NCBI RefSeq assembly: GCF_003627815.1 | Contig: NZ_CP032698.1 | Location: 2,356,001-2,420,000, forward strand | DNA length: 64,000 nucleotides | From: Streptomyces hundungensis | GTDB lineage: Bacteria; Actinomycetota; Actinomycetes; Streptomycetales; Streptomycetaceae | Direction: 5' to 3' | Shown here: piece after piece, positions 25,407 to 32,234 of the stretch | Position numbering within the stretch: position 1 is the stretch's first letter | Layout of the letters: each line of letters begins with the position of its first letter | Made by a program: the position numbers and the translations under genes | Notes under the pieces: generated by a model | What the model saw: the letters and a program-made list of their open reading frames with translations, nothing else | What the model was told of the DNA's origin: nothing | Databases searched by the model: none

Positions 25407-25598
25407 TCAGGCCGCGGCAGCGGCAATCGTGGTGGGGGTGAACAGATCGGCGAAGTACGCAGCGAAGCGGGCAGCGTGCTCCTGGCACAGGTCGTAGGTG
25501 TCCGTGCCGACCGTCAGTTCTGTGACTGCCTCGACGCTCAAACCCGTCTTGGCCATGCACCCGTCGCAGGTGATTTGCTCGATCATCTTCCGTGCCAT
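25407..25598 (-). CDS. Small zinc-finger-like early protein
   Basis: This 63-aa protein starts MARKMIEQITCDGCMAKTG and has the pair C11-x2-C14 followed by C38-x2-H41, spaced as in a small zinc ribbon. The tail is Ala-rich. It sits between the Lsr2-like gene and the DUF3987-like gene. Proteins of this shape often accompany Lsr2-like genes in actinophages. DNA or protein binding is inferred. Confidence 0.62.
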   Translation of the reverse strand: MARKMIEQITCDGCMAKTGLSVEAVTELTVGTDTYDLCQEHAARFAAYFADLFTPTTIAAAAA

Positions 25599-25632
25599 CG
25601 TGTGATCCCCTTCCTCCGATGGGCCATGAAGA

Positions 25633-25654
25633 AGGGGCCGCCGTAGCGGCCCCT
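25633..25654 (-). terminator. Terminator after Lsr2-like gene
   Basis: AGGGGCCGC pairs with GCGGCCCCT around TACG-type bases and is followed by TCTTC on the minus strand. It separates the Lsr2-like gene from the downstream zinc-finger and DUF3987 genes. Confidence 0.6.
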
Positions 25655-25681
25655 CAACAGAGCTGATCGGTTGCGTGTGTG

Positions 25682-26392
25682 TTAGCTGCGGACCGCGTAG
25701 GCGTACCGTCCGAACGCGGTGATCTCGTCGTCGTCGTCGATGAACTCGAAGTTCCGCAACCGGACAGCGGAGGTACCAAGACCGCTGATCTTTCCGCCCT
25801 TGCCGGTCGGGCGGTCGCCGGTCATCTGACCGAGCACGTTCAGGTTGAAGGCGGTCAGAGTGTGTACGCGCTCAAGGAGCGTCATGTCCTCGATGCGATT
25901 GGTGCGTTCGCAGCCGGACCCCGTGCGCTTGTGCCACCTCTTCTCGTGGCCCTCGGGAGCGGGCAGCGCCTCGTAGTGCTTGGCTGCCTCTTCCTCGCTC
26001 TCGATGACATCAGCGCGCGAAATCGTGGCCGGAGTGGCGACCGCAGCAGAGCCATCCATTGCCTTGAGGTAGGCAACCTGGATGGACTCGGGGACGCGGC
26101 CTCGGTCGTTGACCTCGTAACCGTGCTCTCGCGCCCAAGCCCTCACCGAGGACGTGACCGAGGTCTTCCTGGGCCTGGCGGTCGTCAAACCGCCGGCCTG
26201 CCCCTGGGTCCTCCGGCCGGCCGCCATGTACGGGGCCAGGAGCGTACGGAGCTCCGCCTCGTTCTCTCCCGTCAAGTCGATCTCGAACGATGCTCCGTCG
26301 AGTCCGAACGTGATGGTCCGGATGGTGCCGGGCTCGGCACTCTCCGTGCCGTCGAGGTCGTCAACGTGAACAACGAGAACCTTGCGCGCCAT
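25682..26392 (-). CDS. Lsr2-like nucleoid protein with C-terminal extension
   Basis: This 236-aa protein has an Lsr2 core in residues 1-115. The N-terminal dimer domain begins MARKVLVVHVDDLDG and contains TFGLDGASFEIDLTGENEAELR. A basic linker follows, then the DNA-binding domain RAWAREHGYEVNDRGRVPESI with the RGR minor-groove motif at 98-100. Host Lsr2 proteins end near residue 110. Here a further 120 residues follow, with Asp/Glu stretches and HKRTGSGCERTNR. Lsr2 bridges AT-rich DNA and silences foreign genes; a phage copy may protect the phage or interfere with host silencing. It is flanked by terminators, so it is probably expressed on its own. Confidence 0.88.
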   Translation of the reverse strand: MARKVLVVHVDDLDGTESAEPGTIRTITFGLDGASFEIDLTGENEAELRTLLAPYMAAGRRTQGQAGGLTTARPRKTSVTSSVRAWAREHGYEVNDRGRVPESIQVAYLKAMDGSAAVATPATISRADVIESEEEAAKHYEALPAPEGHEKRWHKRTGSGCERTNRIEDMTLLERVHTLTAFNLNVLGQMTGDRPTGKGGKISGLGTSAVRLRNFEFIDDDDEITAFGRYAYAVRS

Positions 26393-26447
26393 GATTGAAC
26401 TGCCTTTCTGTATAGGTGTGTTGGTGTGACCGACAGGCCATGGAAAA

Positions 26448-26469
26448 GGCCCCAACCGAAGTTGGGGCC
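26448..26469 (-). terminator. Terminator upstream of Lsr2-like gene
   Basis: GGCCCCAAC and GTTGGGGCC pair around a tetraloop and TTTTCC follows on the minus strand. It ends the transcript of the preceding 92-aa gene and isolates the Lsr2-like gene. Confidence 0.72.
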
Positions 26470-26507
26470 AGACCAAAGCCCTACGGGCTAGCGGGCGGTG
26501 GGGGCGC

Positions 26508-26786
26508 TCACCGCCGGTTCCCCCGGTAGATGTCGCCTTCTATGTAGGTGATCGCCGATCCATCCGGCGCCTGCATCGCGTAGTAGTAGTCCGCCTCCGC
26601 CCACAGGAACGACCACCCTGCGGCAAGGAGGGCGTCGTACACGGTCTCGTCGCCGCCAGACCCGTGGAAGAACCCATCCCCTACACACGATTCGCTTGCC
26701 AGGATGCGGATCACGTCGTCCGCTCCCTTAGCGCTCTCCAGCTCCTTGAGCTGCGCGTCGATCAGCTTCCAGAACCCGTCAAACAT
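26508..26786 (-). CDS. Hypothetical early protein (92 aa)
   Basis: This protein begins MFDGFWKLIDAQLKELESAKG, has an amphipathic N-terminal helix and an aromatic region (AGWSFLWAEADYYYAMQAPDGS), and ends in YIEGDIYRGNRR. It has no recognised family, but the acidic aromatic pattern is common among small actinophage early proteins. ATG 26786 is preferred because AAAGGG lies nine bases before it; an upstream ATG at 26795 is directly against that site. It is bounded by hairpin terminators on both sides, so it may be a single-gene transcript. Confidence 0.62.
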   Translation of the reverse strand: MFDGFWKLIDAQLKELESAKGADDVIRILASESCVGDGFFHGSGGDETVYDALLAAGWSFLWAEADYYYAMQAPDGSAITYIEGDIYRGNRR

Positions 26787-26813
26787 CTTCAGCATCCCTT
26801 TCGTGGATACAAC

Positions 26814-26838
26814 AAAGGCCGGGAAGCATCCCGGCCTT
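26814..26838 (-). terminator. Terminator between small early genes
   Basis: AAGGCCGGGA and TCCCGGCCTT pair around AGCA; TTGT follows on the minus strand. It lies between the 92-aa and 66-aa genes. Confidence 0.68.
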
Positions 26839-26860
26839 GGCCTTGCGAACCGACTAGCCT

Positions 26861-27061
26861 TCAACCGGCCGTCCTGCTAGATCCCCAACTGTTCTGCGGA
26901 TGTACTTCCAAGCGTCCAGAGGTCACAGTGATCACCTGGTTCGATCCGGCCTTACGCACCTTGTAGCGGCCGTCCGGGCGACGCCTCTGGACTCGTCCGG
27001 CCGTCAGCACCGACCCGTCACCCCTCTTGATGAAGACGTAATCGCCCTTCGCGTAGGTCAC
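26861..27061 (-). CDS. Small SH3-like early protein
   Basis: This 66-aa protein reads MTYAKGDYVFIKRGDGSVLTAG then RVQRRRPDGRYKVRKAGSNQ and ends in a Gly/Ser tail. The strand-turn-strand pattern with KGDYVFIKRG resembles KOW or SH3-like barrels that bind nucleic acids. The GTG start overlaps the stop of the upstream gene by four bases and has AGAGGTG before it. Function is inferred only from fold-like pattern. Confidence 0.6.
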   Translation of the reverse strand: MTYAKGDYVFIKRGDGSVLTAGRVQRRRPDGRYKVRKAGSNQVITVTSGRLEVHPQNSWGSSRTAG

Positions 27062-27504
27062 AGCCCCACCTCTTCCGGCTTGGCCTTGAAGAAGTTCATG
27101 AACAGGGCTTTGATCCGCGTGCGACGCGCCCACCGATCAGGCTGGTTAAGAGTGCCAGGAATTACTTGGAGCGCACGCTCGATCAAGAGGTGCGGTGAGC
27201 GTCTGCGGATATGCACGGCACACCGCCGACAGGCGGACCACGGCTCCGAGAACTCGTGGATGGACAGACCGTCAAACATCACGATCATTTTTTCAGTCTC
27301 GAACGCGGTCACGGGGTGGTCCGACGAGCAGAAGTCACAGACCCCCCGAAGCCGGCCGGGGTCTGGGGGTACCGGCACAGGCACGTGGTCCCACTCCACC
27401 CCGACCCAAGCGGGATGCCTGTACTCAACCTCCCGTGAGATGAACAGCATGAAGGGGTCAAGCGGAATACAGCAGGTGTCACACATCCTCGGTTCGAACA
27501 TCAC
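27058..27504 (-). CDS. Cys-rich zinc-binding-like early protein
   Basis: This 148-aa protein carries three CxxC knuckles: CDTC near residue 8, CDFC near 56 and CRRC near 91. A His-rich ending follows (RRRSPHLLIERAL). The spacing suggests two or more zinc sites. A GTG at 27504 and an ATG one codon later are both possible starts; they overlap the stop of the upstream gene. No named family is recognised. Confidence 0.6.
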   Translation of the reverse strand: MMFEPRMCDTCCIPLDPFMLFISREVEYRHPAWVGVEWDHVPVPVPPDPGRLRGVCDFCSSDHPVTAFETEKMIVMFDGLSIHEFSEPWSACRRCAVHIRRRSPHLLIERALQVIPGTLNQPDRWARRTRIKALFMNFFKAKPEEVGL

Positions 27505-27752
27505 GCCACCGCCCGCATGTCCGCGATGACCTCGCGTCTGGCGTGGACGTAGGACTCGGAGGCACGACGAACGAGGACGGCCAAGACCATCGGCTTGTCG
27601 TGGAAACGGGAGCGGCCGACCTGCTCGCCAATGGCGTGGAACAGGTGGGATATCGCTCGCATGCGGATCACCGGGTCATCGAGATGGGCAACACTTGCCG
27701 CCGTGCACAGCACGGAGTTCTCAAGCTCGATGAAGTCATTGGTCTTGCTCAC
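27501..27752 (-). CDS. Hypothetical early protein (83 aa)
   Basis: The protein begins MSKTNDFIELENSVLCTAASVAHLDDP and is mostly helical, with a basic second half (RSRFHDKPMVLAVLVRRASESYVHARREV). The GTG start overlaps the upstream stop by four bases (GTGA), a pattern repeated through this operon. Nothing identifies a function. Confidence 0.58.
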   Translation of the reverse strand: MSKTNDFIELENSVLCTAASVAHLDDPVIRMRAISHLFHAIGEQVGRSRFHDKPMVLAVLVRRASESYVHARREVIADMRAVA

Positions 27753-28054
27753 TTGCTGTCCCCGATGCTCCACGCGTTGAACTGCCCCTGCACGTTTGCC
27801 ATCACATACGTCATGGTCATTTCGTCGCGCCAGTACTCGGGGCGGCTTGCCTTGCCGATCCAGTACAGGTCGCGGGCTGTAAGGAAAAACGACCCGTCAG
27901 AGTCGGCTGCCGCTACGGACTGGGAGGCGTCCCACAAGCCGTCCGCTGCCTGCTTCGTTGTGCTGGCCCGCCGAGCGGCCGCAAGCGCGCCATTGAGGCA
28001 ATCTCGCGATCCATCTGCGAGCGTGAAGCGAATCTTTTCCTGGGCGGTCATCAT
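27749..28054 (-). CDS. Hypothetical early protein (101 aa)
   Basis: This protein reads MMTAQEKIRFTLADGSRDCLNG and continues with a helical middle. A DGSFFLTARDLYWIGKASRPEYW strand region follows. ATG 28054 has GGAAGG five bases upstream. The open frame continues further upstream through a family A hairpin and is rejected there. It is the first gene after that hairpin. No family is recognised. Confidence 0.6.
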   Translation of the reverse strand: MMTAQEKIRFTLADGSRDCLNGALAAARRASTTKQAADGLWDASQSVAAADSDGSFFLTARDLYWIGKASRPEYWRDEMTMTYVMANVQGQFNAWSIGDSK

Positions 28055-28100
28055 TCGTTCCTTCCTGTTGAGCTCTAGGGGTGTCCTAGAAGCTCGAAAC

Positions 28101-28130
28101 CAGGGGCTCACATCCCAACTTGAGCCCCTG
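28101..28130 (-). repeat. Family A repeat in perfect hairpin (28108-28121)
   Basis: On the minus strand the motif AAGTTGGGATGTGA is framed by 10-bp perfect arms (CAGGGGCTCA and TGAGCCCCTG), so most of the motif forms the loop. It lies between the ardA stop and the next gene and points along transcription. Confidence 0.88.
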
Positions 28131-28148
28131 ATGTCCAGCCGCTAAGCG

Positions 28149-28682
28149 TCAGTAGTTGCTCACGAAGTGCCAGGTACCGGCGCCCTCGTAGAGGGCGGTC
28201 ACCTCGCAATTGAGCAGTCGGTCAAGCGCCTCGCTACGGGCGATGGCCCGCATGTGGCCCCGGTATTGCTGCGGTAGCTCCTCCCAGAAGTGGTCTTCCT
28301 CCGCGAGGATGTAGGCCGCATAGGCGTTCACTTCCCCGCTCTCTTCTGCCACGCTCCCGATGTAGTGACCCTGGCACGTCTCCAAGAGATCTTGCGCGTC
28401 CACCTGTCCATGGAAGTGCGCGACCACCACGGCAGGGAAATCGTCCAGTGCAAGGGCAATGGCGTTGAGGTCATCCAGGGACTCGTACTCTCCGAGGTCC
28501 AGGCCCCCGAAGCCGTCGTAATCATGAATCGCGTACTCTTCCGCACCCGGTATCGGAGACCGCTCCAACATGAGCCGAATCTCATGGCCGATGCTGTCCG
28601 GGTCCTGGGTGGCGTCGATCCACTCACCGTGCAAGATGCCGTTGTTGTATGCGGCGAGGCAGGCCGCGTATATCTGCTGCAT
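28149..28682 (-). CDS. ardA: ArdA family antirestriction protein
   Basis: This 177-aa acidic protein matches ArdA: an N-terminal IYAACLAAYNNGILHGEWIDA block, then PGAEEYAIHDYDGF, LDLGEYESLDDLNAIA and a Glu/Asp-rich C-terminal half (GHYIGSVAEESGEV). ArdA proteins mimic bent B-form DNA and inhibit type I restriction enzymes. In this early operon it would protect incoming phage DNA. The length fits the family. It is followed by a family A hairpin, and the next gene upstream ends three bases away, so it is part of the leftward operon. Confidence 0.93.
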   Translation of the reverse strand: MQQIYAACLAAYNNGILHGEWIDATQDPDSIGHEIRLMLERSPIPGAEEYAIHDYDGFGGLDLGEYESLDDLNAIALALDDFPAVVVAHFHGQVDAQDLLETCQGHYIGSVAEESGEVNAYAAYILAEEDHFWEELPQQYRGHMRAIARSEALDRLLNCEVTALYEGAGTWHFVSNY

Positions 28683-28685
28683 GGG

Positions 28686-28922
28686 TTAGCTCCGTTCCTT
28701 GCGTACGTCGTGAAGCGGAATGATTGCGGGAGCCGTGATGTCGTGCGGCTGCACACCTTTGCCCACCGAGTACCAGTCCTGAACGACCACGTGAGTGATG
28801 TTGGCGCGCTTCATTTTTGGTTCGCCGTAGACAACGCCGATGATCTTTCCTCGCGACCAGCGGCGTACGTGACGGGTCCTGTACTGAACCCAAATCCCGA
28901 TCTCGACGGCGGCCGGGGCCAT
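28686..28922 (-). CDS. Hypothetical early protein (78 aa)
   Basis: This protein begins MAPAAVEIGIWVQYRTRHVRRWSRG and continues with KIIGVVYGEPKMKRANITHVVV before a basic ending (IIPLHDVRKERS). The strands with basic residues suggest nucleic acid or protein binding, which is inference only. The ATG shares bases with the upstream stop (TGATG). It lies directly upstream of ardA. Confidence 0.58.
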   Translation of the reverse strand: MAPAAVEIGIWVQYRTRHVRRWSRGKIIGVVYGEPKMKRANITHVVVQDWYSVGKGVQPHDITAPAIIPLHDVRKERS

Positions 28923-29254
28923 CAGATCCACCCCGTCCACCACGAGCGGACCTCTTCGGGGTCCTCGTCGTAGCACTCCTGGATCACTTCGTCCAAGGTG
29001 TAATGCGGGTTCTCCAAGAGGGTCATGACCGCGTTTACAACGATGTTCATCAAGTCCGTGTCGCGTTCGCTCCCGAGTTCATCGTTCACCAGGTCTACGC
29101 CGTTGTTGACCGCATTGGAGATGTCCTCTCGGGTCCACACGTAGACAGGTTCACGTATGTCCCCTCCCCTGTCTCCGGCCACCGCCGCCGCGCGCTCGCC
29201 CATCTTCACCACGTCGGAACCGATTACGCGGATGATTTCTTGAGTTGTCGTCAT
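28922..29254 (-). CDS. Hypothetical early protein (110 aa)
   Basis: This acidic protein begins MTTTQEIIRVIGSDVVKMGERAA and ends TLDEVIQECYDEDPEEVRSWWTGWI. It is largely helical, with a middle VWTREDISNAVNNGVDLVND segment. ATG 29254 is preferred over the GTG at 29263, because GGAGAG is eight bases upstream. No family is recognised. Confidence 0.58.
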   Translation of the reverse strand: MTTTQEIIRVIGSDVVKMGERAAAVAGDRGGDIREPVYVWTREDISNAVNNGVDLVNDELGSERDTDLMNIVVNAVMTLLENPHYTLDEVIQECYDEDPEEVRSWWTGWI

Positions 29255-29259
29255 TGAGT

Positions 29260-29667
29260 TCACTCTCCGTCTCGAACGAGGGGGGCATGTCCGTGCTGAA
29301 TCGCAACGTGATTGAGGTAGGCCGCCGCACCTTCACCGAAGGTTTCAACCGCCAAGCGGTCAGCTTCATCAGAGGCATCAGACGCGCAGGGGGCCGATAC
29401 GTGGAACACAACTGGATCGTCTTGACCGCCGCTTACGTCGTCGGCTCCTGACTCCCACCAGTCCGATTCCCAGTCCATGACGACCGTGTACGGACGGTCA
29501 CCCCCCAAGCCGGCTTGGGCCTGGGCCTGGAACTCCCCCAGGAGTGCTCGCAGCAGCTCGCGATGGTCCGGGCCGCTTCCCTTCATGCGCCACTGGAACT
29601 CGTGCCACTTGATGCGTTCAATCGCATCACGGAGCACCTTGGCCGACACCGATTCATTGACCTTCAT
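29260..29667 (-). CDS. Hypothetical early protein (135 aa)
   Basis: The protein begins MKVNESVSAKVLRDAIERIKWHEFQW and contains a Gln-rich stretch (LLGEFQAQAQAGLGGD) and an acidic segment (MDWESDWWESGADDVSGG). The C-terminal part has DEADRLAVETFGEGAAAYLNHVAIQHG. It overlaps its upstream neighbour at the start codon. No function can be assigned. Confidence 0.57.
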   Translation of the reverse strand: MKVNESVSAKVLRDAIERIKWHEFQWRMKGSGPDHRELLRALLGEFQAQAQAGLGGDRPYTVVMDWESDWWESGADDVSGGQDDPVVFHVSAPCASDASDEADRLAVETFGEGAAAYLNHVAIQHGHAPLVRDGE

Positions 29668-29858
29668 CACTTGTCATCCTTGGCAGTCACCTTGTCTACG
29701 ATCGAGTCCTGGACGTCGTCCAGATACTTGGCTTCTTCTGCGGAAGAGAGCTCACCCCAGAACTCGTAGGCCGCATCCTGTGCCGCCTGTTCATCCTCCG
29801 CCTTGATTTCGAACCGGTAGGTGGCTGTCTGGTAGATCTCAATTGCATACGTCTGCAT
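29667..29858 (-). CDS. Hypothetical early protein (63 aa)
   Basis: This small acidic protein begins MQTYAIEIYQTATYRFEIKAED and ends DSIVDKVTAKDDK, with two strands and then a helix (EQAAQDAAYEFWGELSSAEEAK). The pattern resembles the small amphipathic ferredoxin-like proteins common in phage early regions. ATG 29858 is the first in-frame start after the upstream gene. It is one base from the next stop. Confidence 0.58.
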   Translation of the reverse strand: MQTYAIEIYQTATYRFEIKAEDEQAAQDAAYEFWGELSSAEEAKYLDDVQDSIVDKVTAKDDK

Positions 29859-29859
29859 G

Positions 29860-30105
29860 TCAGCGCCCCGCAATCAGTACGCCGTTATCGGTAATCCGGG
29901 CGGCGCCTGTCAGGAATCCGTTGTCATCTCCGTAGCCGTTAAAGCTCATCCAAACCCCCACGTGATTGCCCTTGACGTAGTCCACGGTTCCCCGATAAAC
30001 ACCGGCCGCACGACGGCTGTACGGGCACGCGGGAAGCGCCACCTGCACACGCTTTCCAATCCGAAACTCCTTCATGTCAATCTCTGTGATGTGTCGAGTC
30101 GTCAT
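29860..30105 (-). CDS. Hypothetical SH3-like early protein (81 aa)
   Basis: This protein reads MTTRHITEIDMKEFRIGKRVQVALPACPYSRRAAG and has a strand-rich core (VYRGTVDYVKGNHVGVWMSFNGYGDD). The KRV-Q-V-A and YRGTVDYVKG pattern resembles KOW/SH3 folds. GTG 30108 and ATG 30105 both fit the ribosome site AAAGGTGAGG. A family A hairpin lies 55 bases upstream. Confidence 0.58.
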   Translation of the reverse strand: MTTRHITEIDMKEFRIGKRVQVALPACPYSRRAAGVYRGTVDYVKGNHVGVWMSFNGYGDDNGFLTGAARITDNGVLIAGR

Positions 30106-30159
30106 CACGCCTCACCTTTCCTGTGTTCACTCTCTTCGGTTCTGAGAGCCCATAGACAA

Positions 30160-30181
30160 GCTCACATTCCAACTTGTGAGC
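30160..30181 (-). repeat. Family A repeat in hairpin (30162-30175)
   Basis: On the minus strand the motif reads AAGTTGGAATGTGA, framed by the arms GCTCACA and TGTGAGC (7 bp). It lies between the 74-aa gene and the 81-aa gene, in the direction of transcription. Confidence 0.87.
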
Positions 30182-30195
30182 CTGCCTAAAGTCGC

Positions 30196-30420
30196 TCAGT
30201 CTTTGATCCCACGGACTCGCATCGTGTGATGCGGGTCGCTCAGCTCCCAATCACCGTGGCCGTCGCAGTACGCCGTAGACAGCCAACGGCGGTCGCCATA
30301 GCGCTCCGTATCAATCCAGCGAGTTGCCACGTTCATACAGCCAAGCGTTCGGCAACCGATACGGCCATCCAAGAGCGCCCCCGTGTGCTGGATCCCGCCC
30401 CTGTTCGTCTGCTTTCCCAT
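30196..30420 (-). CDS. Hypothetical early protein (74 aa)
   Basis: This protein begins MGKQTNRGGIQHTGALLDGRIGC and has Cys and His residues spaced as a possible zinc site (C23, C28, then YCDGHGD). The ATG lies one base before the upstream stop, a tight junction. Unknown function; zinc binding is inferred only from residues. Confidence 0.55.
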   Translation of the reverse strand: MGKQTNRGGIQHTGALLDGRIGCRTLGCMNVATRWIDTERYGDRRWLSTAYCDGHGDWELSDPHHTMRVRGIKD

Positions 30421-30421
30421 G

Positions 30422-31213
30422 TCAGATACCCAGCTTTGCGCCGCCGTGCGGCCAGCGCACCGGATAGCACGTCTCACAGCCGCGCTGTGTATCTCGGAGA
30501 TCAGACACCGTCGGGTAGAGGCTCATGTGCCGGAGTCCATCAATGTAGTTCGGAATGCATTCACATTCCCCCGCTTGCTCACTCTCAGCACAGTCCCAGC
30601 AAACACGATCACTCAGGTATTCACCCGTCTTGATCCATGCAGAACAGTCCATGCACCGACTGTATTCAAGCTTCGCCAAAGCTTCTTCAACGTCGCAGAA
30701 TGAACAGTTCGAGCAATACGGCACTTCATCCATTTCCCGGATCACGTCGGAGGCTTCTACCCCTTCGGGCAGGGTGTAGAGATCATCAATCAGAGAACAA
30801 GCGTTATCCCATTCAAGTTCGGACATTCGCTCATCATCAAGGATTGGGTAATCTGCGAGGCTGCTTCCGATGCTGCGGGCAATCTCGCGCCCTGCACGGT
30901 TCGATGCATCCCACACGATCCAGCCGCGCCATTCGAACGTTTCAACACCGGCACTCTTGAAGGCGGCGCGAGTAGCTTCCGCATTGACCCGGATTCGAGT
31001 CTCACGGCAGTCGCAGTTGTAGTACCAGCCATCGGTCCAGTCTTCCAATGGTTCTCCGGTTCCGTCGTCAACCAATCCGAAACCTGCCCACGCGAAGTCA
31101 CGGGCGGCGTCCGCCATGTCTTCCAGTACGCTCCTAGAGCTGTATCCCCTATCGCGCTCCGCAAATTCCTTGGCGAAGTCGCTGAACTTAATGTCAATGA
31201 TTGCGCCACTCAT
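30422..31213 (-). CDS. Cys-rich early protein with multiple knuckles
   Basis: This 263-aa acidic protein has an N-terminal helical domain (MSGAIIDIKFSDFAKEFAERD) and a WIVWDASNRAGREIARSIG segment. The C-terminal third carries many CxxC/CxC pairs: CSNCSFC, CMDC, CWDC, CEC and CETC. This suggests two or three zinc sites. The codon use is less GC-biased than in the structural genes, as in the other genes at this end of the prophage. No family is recognised. It may be the largest member of the Cys-rich early set. Confidence 0.6.
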   Translation of the reverse strand: MSGAIIDIKFSDFAKEFAERDRGYSSRSVLEDMADAARDFAWAGFGLVDDGTGEPLEDWTDGWYYNCDCRETRIRVNAEATRAAFKSAGVETFEWRGWIVWDASNRAGREIARSIGSSLADYPILDDERMSELEWDNACSLIDDLYTLPEGVEASDVIREMDEVPYCSNCSFCDVEEALAKLEYSRCMDCSAWIKTGEYLSDRVCWDCAESEQAGECECIPNYIDGLRHMSLYPTVSDLRDTQRGCETCYPVRWPHGGAKLGI

Positions 31214-31260
31214 TGCATTTACCTTTCGCTTGACTTCCGCGCCACTAGCGCGCCACAGAA

Positions 31261-31286
31261 AGGCTCACATTCCAACTTGTGAGCCT
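31261..31286 (-). repeat. Family A repeat in 9-bp hairpin (31265-31278)
   Basis: On the minus strand the motif AAGTTGGAATGTGA is framed by the perfect 9-bp arms AGGCTCACA and TGTGAGCCT. It lies between a 36-aa zinc-ribbon gene and the 263-aa Cys-rich gene and points along transcription. Confidence 0.88.
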
Positions 31287-31298
31287 GCCTGAAGCGTC

Positions 31299-31409
31299 CT
31301 AGAGGGCGTCAAGAATGCCCATGAACTCGCAGGTCGCGCAGAGTACGCGTTCCCCTACCAGCCATACAAACCGCGTCTGACCACACTTTTCACACGTTTC
31401 GATTGACAT
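31299..31409 (-). CDS. Tiny zinc-ribbon protein (36 aa)
   Basis: This short frame reads MSIETCEKCGQTRFVWLVGE then RVLCATCEFMGILDAL. Two CxxC pairs 16 residues apart form a complete minimal zinc ribbon. Its ATG overlaps the upstream stop (TAATG), and GGGAGAG is placed as a ribosome site. The tight coupling and intact ligands make it a likely real gene despite its size. Function unknown. Confidence 0.62.
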   Translation of the reverse strand: MSIETCEKCGQTRFVWLVGERVLCATCEFMGILDAL

Positions 31410-31570
31410 TACTCTCCCTCGTTCTTAATCAGCGCGAACCCTTTGCGTTCACGATTGACGCCACCCATGCACGCGTCACACCGGCCATGCATCTTTCTCG
31501 AATCAGACCACGGGCCTATGTATCGAGCCTGACGTTGAATACCCCACATCTCACATACGGCGCACTGCAT
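31409..31570 (-). CDS. Tiny zinc-ribbon protein (53 aa)
   Basis: This frame reads MQCAVCEMWGIQRQARYIGPW and continues SDSRKMHGRCDACMGGVNRE to KNEGE. It has C3-x2-C6 and C32-x2-C35, again a minimal zinc ribbon, here in the first gene of the leftward operon. A GAAAGG ribosome site lies about ten bases upstream. Together with the 36-aa neighbour and the Cys-rich 263-aa protein it forms a cluster of zinc-type early proteins. Confidence 0.62.
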   Translation of the reverse strand: MQCAVCEMWGIQRQARYIGPWSDSRKMHGRCDACMGGVNRERKGFALIKNEGE

Positions 31571-31591
31571 CCTGTATGCCTTTCTCTCGCG

Positions 31592-31612
31592 GTATCAGAA
31601 CCTCTCTGATAC
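31592..31612 (-). promoter_or_regulatory. 8-bp palindromic hairpin in leader of early operon
   Basis: GTATCAGA and TCTGATAC are perfect arms around a five-base loop, 22 bases upstream of the first early gene. It could be an operator or a leader RNA hairpin. Confidence 0.55.
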
Positions 31613-31966
31613 TCACCCCCACACAGCCACTCTCAGACGCTTAGAGACACGCTGAGCCCCGTTACTCATGGCTTAGGGGCTACGCGCTGGATGCGTCGTG
31701 TTGATTGGGTGTGTGAGAGTCAATCTCAGATGGTTTCGCTAGTCATACCTAGCCACCTTTCCACTCTCCTATGGCGTGCTCCGTTGCTTCGCTTCCCAGC
31801 AATGCACGGGCGCTCTAGGGTCATCCCTTGTCTATTCGCTTCAAAGGGTGTGTTCAGGCTTTGGTATTAGCGGCGTGCCGGTCACTGCCGGGCCGTTGCA
31901 ACCCCCACACGGCGCTTTGACGCCTCTCCGTGCGGTTCGTGCTTGGTGTTGCTAAGGGTTTGGGTT

Positions 31967-31983
31967 CGGCCCTTAGAGGGCCG
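31967..31983. other. Short perfect hairpin in control region
   Basis: CGGCCCT and AGGGCCG pair around TAG. It is one of several compact stems in the non-coding control region; a further one (CTCGC/GCGAG around TTA) lies at 32,033-32,045. No U-run follows. Confidence 0.45.
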
Positions 31984-32097
31984 TTCCTATCGCCGTTCGC
32001 ATCCCTGGTGTGCTGATCTCCCGTTCCGCATTCTCGCTTAGCGAGTGGTACTAGGGGCGCTTTCCTGTGGGGCGTTCCTTGCGATGACCTAAAGGTG

Positions 32098-32111
32098 TCA
32101 CATCCCAACTT
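32098..32111 (-). repeat. Family A repeat in control region (AAGTTGGGATGTGA)
   Basis: A perfect consensus copy on the minus strand, without flanking stem, followed by CACC. It lies upstream of the leftward early operon. Confidence 0.85.
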
Positions 32112-32234
32112 GAAGCGCAACCCCACGCCGAGACATCTCGAAGCGACTCCGTGGACTCGAACCTTTGATCTCAATGGAGACGCACGCGTGCCATATGGCA
32201 CCCAAAGAGTCAATATCCAAAACTGTTGCATGTG

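Noticed and set aside
32136..32220. tRNA-like sequence on the minus strand (GGTTCGAGTCC T-loop with GACTC/GAGTC ends)
   Set aside because: The T-stem, D-arm and anticodon arm do not pair in cloverleaf geometry. It may be a decayed tRNA, but the support is too weak to list.
31854..32231. Open frame of 125 codons on the minus strand in the control region
   Set aside because: Composition is unlike real genes here and it translates a family A repeat and several hairpins; no start signal.
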